Shown here piece after piece: positions 4,644 through 9,106 of a DNA stretch of 9,106 bases (position 1 is the stretch's first letter; each line of letters begins with the position of its first letter). Source of the DNA: Acidimicrobiales bacterium (GTDB lineage Bacteria; Actinomycetota; Acidimicrobiia; Acidimicrobiales; Palsa-688); the NCBI GenBank assembly GCA_019241495.1, contig JAFAWZ010000331.1:1-9106 (forward strand), read 5' to 3'. A program made the translations under genes and the position numbers. The notes under the pieces were generated by a model that saw only the letters and a list, made by a program, of their open reading frames with translations, was not told the origin of the DNA and did no database searches.

Positions 4644-5801
4644 CTATTTGAAGGCGCTGCGCAGCTTGTGCATCAGACCCGGGTCGGGAGCGTCGACCGC
4701 CTCACCCCGCAGCTCGGCCAGCCGCCGTATCAGCTCCTCCTGCTCCTTGGACAGGTCCTCGGGCGTGTCGATCATCACCGTGACGATCAAGTCGCCCCGG
4801 CCCCGAGCCTGGAGGTGGGGCACCCCCCTCCCCCGCAGGCGGATCTCCCGCCCGCTCTGGGTCCCGGCCGGCACCACCAGCTCCTCGTCACCGTCGAGGG
4901 TCGAGAAGTCCACGGTCGTCCCGAGCGCGGCCTGGGTCATGGCCACGTGCACGACGGCGAGGAGATCGGCACCCCGCCGGGTGATGGTGGGATGGCGCCG
5001 GACGCGCAGGTGGACGTAGAGGTCGCCCGGCGGGCCGCCTCGCAACCCTCCCGCACCGCGCCCCGGTAGGCGCAGGGTCGAGCCCTCGTCCACCCCGCCC
5101 GGCACGTCCACCACGAGGGTGCGCTCCTCGCGCCGCCGCCCCTCTCCTCGGCAGCCCGGGCAGGGAGAGGTGATCTCCTCCCCGGTGCCGGCGCAACGGG
5201 GGCAGGGTGTGGAGGTGACCATCTGGCCGAGGAAGGACTGGCGCACCCGGCGCAGCTCCCCGGTCCCGCCGCACTGGCCACAAGAGATGGGCGTGGTGCC
5301 CGGGCGGGCCCCCGAGCCGAGGCAGGTCTCGCAGGTCTGGGGCAGGCGGACGGTGAGCTCGTGGTGAGCGCCGAAGACGGCTTCGGCGAACTCCAGGACC
5401 ACGGTGGCCTCGGCGTCCTCCCCCTTGCGGGGCCCGGTCCGGGCCTGGGCCGACGAGGCGCCGCCCATACCGGCACCACCGAAGAAGGCGTCGAAGAGAT
5501 CGCCGAAGCCGCCCCCACCGAACCCGGCGAAGGGATCGCCGGCGCCGGGCCCCGTCCCGGCCGCCCCCGAGCCGCGCACCGCCGACGCGCCGAACATGTC
5601 GTACTGGCGGCGCCGCTCTGGGTCGCGCAGGGTCTCGTAGGCCAGGTTCACCGCTTTGAACCGCTCCTCGGTGTGCGGGTCGTGCGGGTTGGCGTCGGGG
5701 TGCAGCTCGCGAGCCAGGCGCAGATAGGCGCGCTTGATCTCGTCGCCTGATGCGTTCCGGGACACGCCGAGCAGCTCGTAGAAATCGTCTGTACCGGCCA
5801 C
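4644..5801 (-). CDS. dnaJ: Chaperone protein DnaJ (type I Hsp40)
   Basis: DnaJ delivers unfolded clients to DnaK and stimulates its ATPase in the cytoplasm. All type I parts are present in order. The J domain is residues 5-70 with the catalytic HPD at 34-36 (ARELHPDANP). A Gly/Phe region follows (about 72-115, DPFAGFGGGGFGDLFDAFFG). Four complete zinc-binding repeats are at 157-164 (CETCLGSG), 174-181 (CGQCGGTG), 200-207 (CPRCAGTG) and 214-221 (CPGCRGEG). The C-terminal client-binding domains include VDVPGGVDEGSTLRLPGRG and GDLIVTVMIDTP. The length of 385 aa is normal. The start is GTG 5801; the upstream AAAGG is poorly spaced, and the gene starts 10 bases after hrcA, so coupling is likely. 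No dnaK or grpE is nearby, so it is probably the HrcA-linked paralogue called DnaJ2 in mycobacteria and streptomycetes. Control is expected through the CIRCE upstream of hrcA. Confidence 0.97.
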   Translation of the reverse strand: MAGTDDFYELLGVSRNASGDEIKRAYLRLARELHPDANPHDPHTEERFKAVNLAYETLRDPERRRQYDMFGASAVRGSGAAGTGPGAGDPFAGFGGGGFGDLFDAFFGGAGMGGASSAQARTGPRKGEDAEATVVLEFAEAVFGAHHELTVRLPQTCETCLGSGARPGTTPISCGQCGGTGELRRVRQSFLGQMVTSTPCPRCAGTGEEITSPCPGCRGEGRRREERTLVVDVPGGVDEGSTLRLPGRGAGGLRGGPPGDLYVHLRVRRHPTITRRGADLLAVVHVAMTQAALGTTVDFSTLDGDEELVVPAGTQSGREIRLRGRGVPHLQARGRGDLIVTVMIDTPEDLSKEQEELIRRLAELRGEAVDAPDPGLMHKLRSAFK

Positions 5802-5811
5802 GGGGGGAGGC

Positions 5812-6840
5812 CTACCTTTCTTCTGGTCCCATGCTGAGCGCCTGGCCTAGCCGCTTGCTCACAACGGCCACTGCGGCGAGGGTCTGCTCGTAGTGCATCC
5901 GGGTGGGGCCCAAGATGCCGAGCGTCCCGGCCGGCTCGCCCTCGATCTCGTAGGGCGCGACGATGATCGAGCAGTCGGCGAGGGGCTGCACCCCGTGCTC
6001 GGCCCCGATGGCAACCGACAGGCCCCGGTCGAGGACGTCCTTGATCAACGTCACCACCACGTACTGCTGCTCCAGGATGTCGAGCACCTGCCGGATGGTC
6101 CCGACCGCGTCGAAGGCGGCCGCCATCCGCGACGCCCCGCCGACGAACACCTGTGCTTGATGCTCGCCCTCAGGCGGCTGGTGGTGCAAGGCCAGCACCG
6201 CCTCGGACACCAGAGCATCGACTGCCGCGTCGTCACACGACGGCACGTTCACCATATGGCCCAGGTTCTCGCCCATGAGGTAGGCGGACAACCGGGCCGT
6301 CGCCGCCGAGACCACCGCCTCGTCGACGGCCACCTCCGAAGCGACCTCGATCATGCGCTTCTCGATCGCCCCGCTGGCCAGCACCACGACCAACAACACC
6401 AGCCGGGGCGCCAAGGACACCAGCTGTATGGACCGGATCCGCGCCGGGTCGTCCGCCTCCCGGATCACCACCGCCGCATAATCGGTCAAGCCAGCCAGGA
6501 ACCTGGAGGTGTCGGACAAGAGGCGCTCGAGCTCGCCGTGGGCGGTGGCGAAGAAAGAGCGGACCTGTTGAGACTGGGCCGGATCCAGGCGGCCACCCCG
6601 CGGCGCCAGGGAGTCGACGAAGAACCGGTAGCCCTTGTCGGTCGGGATCCGGCCTGCGCTGGTGTGGGGCTGGGCGAGGTAGCCCTCCCGCTCCAGGGCG
6701 CCCATGTCGTTGCGGACCGTGGCCGGTGAGACGGCCATGCCGGGTATACGCGCCACCGAGGCCGAACCGACCGGTTGGGCGGTTTGGATGTATTCCTCCA
6801 CGACGGCACGGAGGATGGCGGCTTTGCGGTCGTCCAACAC
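5812..6840 (-). CDS. hrcA: Heat-inducible transcription repressor HrcA
   Basis: HrcA binds CIRCE operators and represses chaperone genes; its activity depends on GroEL, so heat releases repression. The protein has an N-terminal winged helix (RKAAILRAVVEEYIQTAQPV, then SPATVRNDMGALEREGYL at about 38-55). The HrcA signature QPHTSAGRIPTDKGYRFFVD follows, then the GAF-like effector part and the C-terminal SIIVAPYEIEGEPAGTLGIL and GPTRMHYEQTLAAV. The longest frame begins at TTG 6867, but its first nine codons are the CIRCE palindrome itself, and family proteins begin at the residues LDDRKAAIL. GTG 6840 (342 aa) is therefore preferred; TTG 6837 is equally possible. Only a weak GAG inside CIRCE could serve as ribosome-binding site. 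It lies between lepA and dnaJ on the same strand and very probably controls its own operon. Confidence 0.95.
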   Translation of the reverse strand: MLDDRKAAILRAVVEEYIQTAQPVGSASVARIPGMAVSPATVRNDMGALEREGYLAQPHTSAGRIPTDKGYRFFVDSLAPRGGRLDPAQSQQVRSFFATAHGELERLLSDTSRFLAGLTDYAAVVIREADDPARIRSIQLVSLAPRLVLLVVVLASGAIEKRMIEVASEVAVDEAVVSAATARLSAYLMGENLGHMVNVPSCDDAAVDALVSEAVLALHHQPPEGEHQAQVFVGGASRMAAAFDAVGTIRQVLDILEQQYVVVTLIKDVLDRGLSVAIGAEHGVQPLADCSIIVAPYEIEGEPAGTLGILGPTRMHYEQTLAAVAVVSKRLGQALSMGPEER

Positions 6841-6867
6841 TTGGCACTCAACGATACCGAGTGCCAA
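6841..6867 (-). promoter_or_regulatory. CIRCE operator (HrcA binding site)
   Basis: TTGGCACTC (6841-6849) and GAGTGCCAA (6859-6867) form a perfect 9-9-9 inverted repeat. The CIRCE consensus is TTAGCACTC-N9-GAGTGCTAA; the only deviation is a matched A-to-G change in the left arm with its complement in the right. The right edge abuts the preferred hrcA start (6840 on minus). A -10-like GATTAT (6872 to 6867 on minus) touches the upstream edge and would put the transcription start inside CIRCE, so bound HrcA would block initiation. No good -35 was seen. Confidence 0.95.
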
Positions 6868-6875
6868 TAATCAAT

Positions 6876-6894
6876 GAGGAGCCCTCTACTCCTC
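6876..6894 (-). other. Short stem-loop carrying the lepA stop codon
   Basis: GAGGAG (6876-6881) pairs with CTCCTC (6889-6894) around a seven-base loop that holds the lepA stop codon (TAG at 6888-6886 on minus). It has six pairs and no T-tract on either strand. It sits between lepA and the CIRCE/hrcA promoter region and may be coincidental. Confidence 0.25.
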
Positions 6895-8679
6895 CAGCCG
6901 CAGGGCCTGGATGAACGCCTCTTGGGGCACCTCGACCCGGCCGATATTTTTCATCCTCTTCTTCCCTTCCTTCTGCTTTTCGAGGAGCTTCCGTTTGCGG
7001 GTGATGTCACCGCCGTAGCATTTGGCCAGCACGTCCTTGCGCTTGGCTTTGACCGTCTCGCGGGCGATGATGCGCCCGCCGATGGCCGCCTGGATGGGCA
7101 CGTCGAACAACTGACGGGGGATGAGGGAGCGGAGGCGCTCGGTCATGCGCCGGCCGTACTCCTGGGCGGCCGAGCGATGCGCTATGGCGGAGAAGGCGTC
7201 CACCGGCACCCCGTTCAGAAGGACGTCAATTTTGACCAGGTCGGCCTGGTCCCAGCCGGCCGGCTCGTAGTCGAGGGAGGCGTAGCCCTTGGTCCGGCTC
7301 TTGAGGGCGTCGAAGAAGTCCATGACCACCTCGGCCAGCGGGATCCGGTAGACGAGCTCCAGCCGTTCGGGCGAGAGGTACTCCATCCGGACCATCTCGC
7401 CCCGGCGGGCCTGGCACAGCTCCATCAAGGTGCCTGTGTACTCGGTGGGGGTGAGGATGGTGGCCTGGAGGTAGGGCTCCTCGATCGACTCCAGCTTCTG
7501 CGGTTCGGGCATCTCGGAGGGGTTGTGGACCTCGACGACCGACCCGTCGGTCAGGTGGGCCCGGTACTCCACCGACGGGGCGGTGGCGATCAGGGACAGG
7601 TCGAACTCCCGCTCCAGGCGCTCCCGCACGATCTCCATGTGCAATAGGCCTAGGAAGCCGCAGCGGAACCCGAAGCCGAGCGCCCCGGACGTCTCCGGCT
7701 CGTAGGTCACCGAGGCGTCGTTGAGGCGGAGCTTCTCCAGCGCCTCGCGCAGGTTGGAGAAGTCGTCGCCCTCGACCGGGTAGAGCCCGCAGAACACCAT
7801 AGGCTTGGGATCCTTGTAGCCCTCCAGCGCGGCGGCGGCCGGGCGGGCGGCCGAGGTCACCGTCTCGCCGCTGCGCGCCTCGCCCACGTCCTTGATTCCC
7901 GCGATGAGATAGCCCACCTCGCCCGGGCCGAGCTCTGCGACGGGAACGCTGGCCGGGGTGCGAATGCCGATCTCCTCGACGTCGTGGGTGCGGCCCGCCT
8001 GCATGAACCGGAGCCGCTCGCCCGACACCAGCCGGCCGTGCATGACCCGAACCGCGCTCACCACCCCCCGGTACTGGTCGTAGTAGCTGTCGAAGATGAG
8101 GCCCTGCAGGGGCGCGGCGGCGTCGCCCCGGGGAGGCGGGATGCGCTCGCAGATGGCGTCGAGCAGGTCCGCCACCCCCGCGCCGGTCTTGGCCGAGATG
8201 CGCAGGATCTCGTCGGCGGGCAGGCCGAGGACCTTCTCGATCTCGGCCGCGTAGCGGTCGGGGTCGGCGGCGGGCAGGTCGATCTTGTTCAGGACGGCGA
8301 CGATCTCGAGGTCGTGCTCCAGCGCCTGGTAGGCGTTGGTGAGGGTCTGGGCTTCGATGCCCTGGGCCGCGTCGATGAGCAGGACCACGCCTTCGCAGGC
8401 GGCCAGACTGCGGCTGACCTCGTAGCCGAAGTCGACGTGGCCGGGGGTGTCGATCAGGTGGATCGTGTGGCCCTTCCAACGCACCCGGACGTTCTGGGCC
8501 TTGATGGTGATGCCCCGCTCCCGCTCGATGTCCATCGAGTCGAGGTACTGCTCGCGCATGTCGCGGGCGTCGACCGCCCCGGTCAGCTCGAGCACGCGAT
8601 CGGACAACGTCGACTTCCCGTGGTCCACGTGGGCCACGATGCTCAGGTTCCGTATGTTCTCTAGGTTCAATTCGGACAA
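6886..8679 (-). CDS. lepA: Elongation factor 4 (LepA), ribosomal back-translocase GTPase
   Basis: LepA/EF4 is a translational GTPase that acts on the ribosome, associated with back-translocation and with initiation or 30S assembly. All G motifs are intact, numbered from TTG 8679: G1 AHVDHGKST (16-24), G2 in ERGITIKAQ (about 54-62), G3 DTPGH (77-81), G4 NKID (131-134) and G5 SAK (162-164). Domain II (SYYDQYRGVVSAVRVM), the EF-G-like domains III and V (GALGFGFRCGFLGLLHMEIV) and the LepA-specific C-terminal domain (KAKRKDVLAKCYGGDITRKR, then KQKEGKKRMKNIGRV) follow. The frame opens further up at GTG 8745, but the family starts just before NIRNLSIVAHVDHGKST, so TTG 8679 (597 aa) or TTG 8670 is preferred. 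hrcA follows after 45 bases with CIRCE in between. hemW, which often separates these genes, is absent here. Confidence 0.96.
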   Translation of the reverse strand: MSELNLENIRNLSIVAHVDHGKSTLSDRVLELTGAVDARDMREQYLDSMDIERERGITIKAQNVRVRWKGHTIHLIDTPGHVDFGYEVSRSLAACEGVVLLIDAAQGIEAQTLTNAYQALEHDLEIVAVLNKIDLPAADPDRYAAEIEKVLGLPADEILRISAKTGAGVADLLDAICERIPPPRGDAAAPLQGLIFDSYYDQYRGVVSAVRVMHGRLVSGERLRFMQAGRTHDVEEIGIRTPASVPVAELGPGEVGYLIAGIKDVGEARSGETVTSAARPAAAALEGYKDPKPMVFCGLYPVEGDDFSNLREALEKLRLNDASVTYEPETSGALGFGFRCGFLGLLHMEIVRERLEREFDLSLIATAPSVEYRAHLTDGSVVEVHNPSEMPEPQKLESIEEPYLQATILTPTEYTGTLMELCQARRGEMVRMEYLSPERLELVYRIPLAEVVMDFFDALKSRTKGYASLDYEPAGWDQADLVKIDVLLNGVPVDAFSAIAHRSAAQEYGRRMTERLRSLIPRQLFDVPIQAAIGGRIIARETVKAKRKDVLAKCYGGDITRKRKLLEKQKEGKKRMKNIGRVEVPQEAFIQALRLEE

Positions 8680-8703
8680 AGGGGTAGCAGCGCGACCGGC
8701 ACG

Positions 8704-8709
8704 TCTATA
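8704..8709 (-). promoter_or_regulatory. Candidate -10 element upstream of lepA
   Basis: On the minus strand TATAGA occurs at 8709-8704 within an AT-rich patch (AGAATTATAG). It would place the transcription start near 8697, about 18 bases before TTG 8679, supporting the shorter lepA start over GTG 8745. No recognisable -35 lies at 16-18 bases and no clear Shine-Dalgarno follows, so the call is tentative. Confidence 0.3.
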
Positions 8710-8743
8710 ATTCTGGTCCAACCCCCTGCGCTGGCACGCGACC

Positions 8744-8787
8744 ACATAGGTTTTGGCACATAGGGTTTTGGCACAAGGGTTTGGTGC
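8744..8787. repeat. Three imperfect 14-15 bp direct repeats in the lepA divergent promoter region
   Basis: Successive units at 8744-8757 (ACATAGGTTTTGGC), 8758-8772 (ACATAGGGTTTTGGC) and 8773-8787 (ACAAGGGTTTGGTGC) are head to tail. The first two differ by one inserted G; the third has diverged. The array fills the centre of the 137-base gap between lepA and the divergent kinase-like gene. Spacing of 14-15 bases, the lack of coding potential and the position are compatible with a multi-site operator; slippage alone could also have made it. Confidence 0.7.
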
Positions 8788-8816
8788 AATATCTCAACGG
8801 GGGAGCATGCCGACAG

Positions 8817-9106
8817 ATGGTTGATACAGGTTACGGGCCGGCAGTGACGGTGTCGGCATCCTACGGTGCCGGGGGGAGCGTCATCGTCCCCCGGCTGGCC
8901 GAGGCCCTCGGCCTGCCGTTCATCGACCGGCTCATCGCGGCAGGAGAGCTTCGCTCCCAAGAAGGCCTGGCCAAAGGAGAGCGGGAGACGACTCCGACCG
9001 GGCGTATCCTCAGCTACTTCGCCCGGGCCGCCAGCGTCGGGACCGTGATGGTCCCCGATCCCGACGTCGACGACGACGAGGCCATCCGGGAGAAGTCCGA
9101 AGCGGC
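8817..9106 (+). CDS. Cytidylate kinase-like family protein (3' partial)
   Basis: This is the N-terminal 96 residues of a P-loop nucleotide kinase resembling the cytidylate-kinase-like family (Pfam Cytidylate_kin_2). These proteins look like CMP kinase, but most have no proven substrate. Residues 9-41 give the diagnostic start: AVTVSASYGAGGSVIVPRLA with the glycine-rich loop ASYGAGGS, then EALGLPFIDRLIAA, where members typically have a hydrophobic-x-Asp step. DDDEAIREKSEAA near the right edge matches the pre-helix REKSE segment that precedes the G-R-A motif, which lies beyond the window. ATG 8817 has GGGGGAG about ten bases upstream; GTG 8844 and 8850 are shorter alternatives, and ATG 8807 is out of frame. 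The frame is open to the end. The acidic run DPDVDDDE (about 81-88) is in the lid region. It diverges from lepA across the triple repeat. Confidence 0.8.
   Translation, partial: MVDTGYGPAVTVSASYGAGGSVIVPRLAEALGLPFIDRLIAAGELRSQEGLAKGERETTPTGRILSYFARAASVGTVMVPDPDVDDDEAIREKSEA

Noticed and set aside
5893..6729. 278-codon plus-strand frame antisense to hrcA
   Set aside because: His/Arg/Gly-rich shadow of the intact hrcA gene.
7226..8479. 417-codon minus-strand open frame inside lepA
   Set aside because: It is out of frame within the intact lepA coding region, and the product is low-complexity Arg/Pro/Gly.

Overview
The window is a GC-rich actinobacterial chromosome segment. Evidence for this is the nucS mismatch-specific endonuclease, the hrcA-dnaJ pair without dnaK/grpE, frequent GTG/TTG starts, few Shine-Dalgarno sites and a Tad-type pilus cluster with several small TadE/TadG-like proteins. 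Acidimicrobiia would fit, but that is a guess from overall character. No rRNA, tRNA, CRISPR array or insertion sequence is visible.

Layout. (1) Positions 1-2312, plus strand: the 3' end of a Tad/Flp pilus locus. It holds the C-terminal part of a TadC-like membrane platform protein, an AT-rich gap with a probable leaderless promoter, a 74-aa pilin-like protein, two strong stem-loops, then TadE-, TadF- and TadG-like single-membrane-segment proteins overlapping by a few bases. The assembly ATPase and other Tad genes would lie left of the window. (2) 2308-2361: a three-copy 18-bp tandem repeat that forms the whole convergent gap and contains the stop codons of both flanking genes. (3) 2353-3763: a minus-strand membrane-anchored protein of unknown function, divergent from nucS, which ends in an intrinsic terminator. 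(4) 3943-8679, minus strand: a probable operon lepA-hrcA-dnaJ-rsmE, with a perfect CIRCE operator between lepA and hrcA that abuts the corrected hrcA start. (5) 8680-8816: a divergent intergenic region with three imperfect 15-bp repeats. (6) 8817-9106: the start of a cytidylate-kinase-like P-loop protein running off the right edge.

How the genes work together. The left part builds a surface pilus. The right part is housekeeping: translation (LepA, RsmE), HrcA/CIRCE-controlled chaperone expression (DnaJ) and mismatch correction (NucS). The most unusual material is in the pilus cluster: TadE has no normal start codon, a perfect 20-bp inverted repeat ends exactly where that start should be, and three of the four small pilus proteins carry exactly two cysteines, one of them the last residue.
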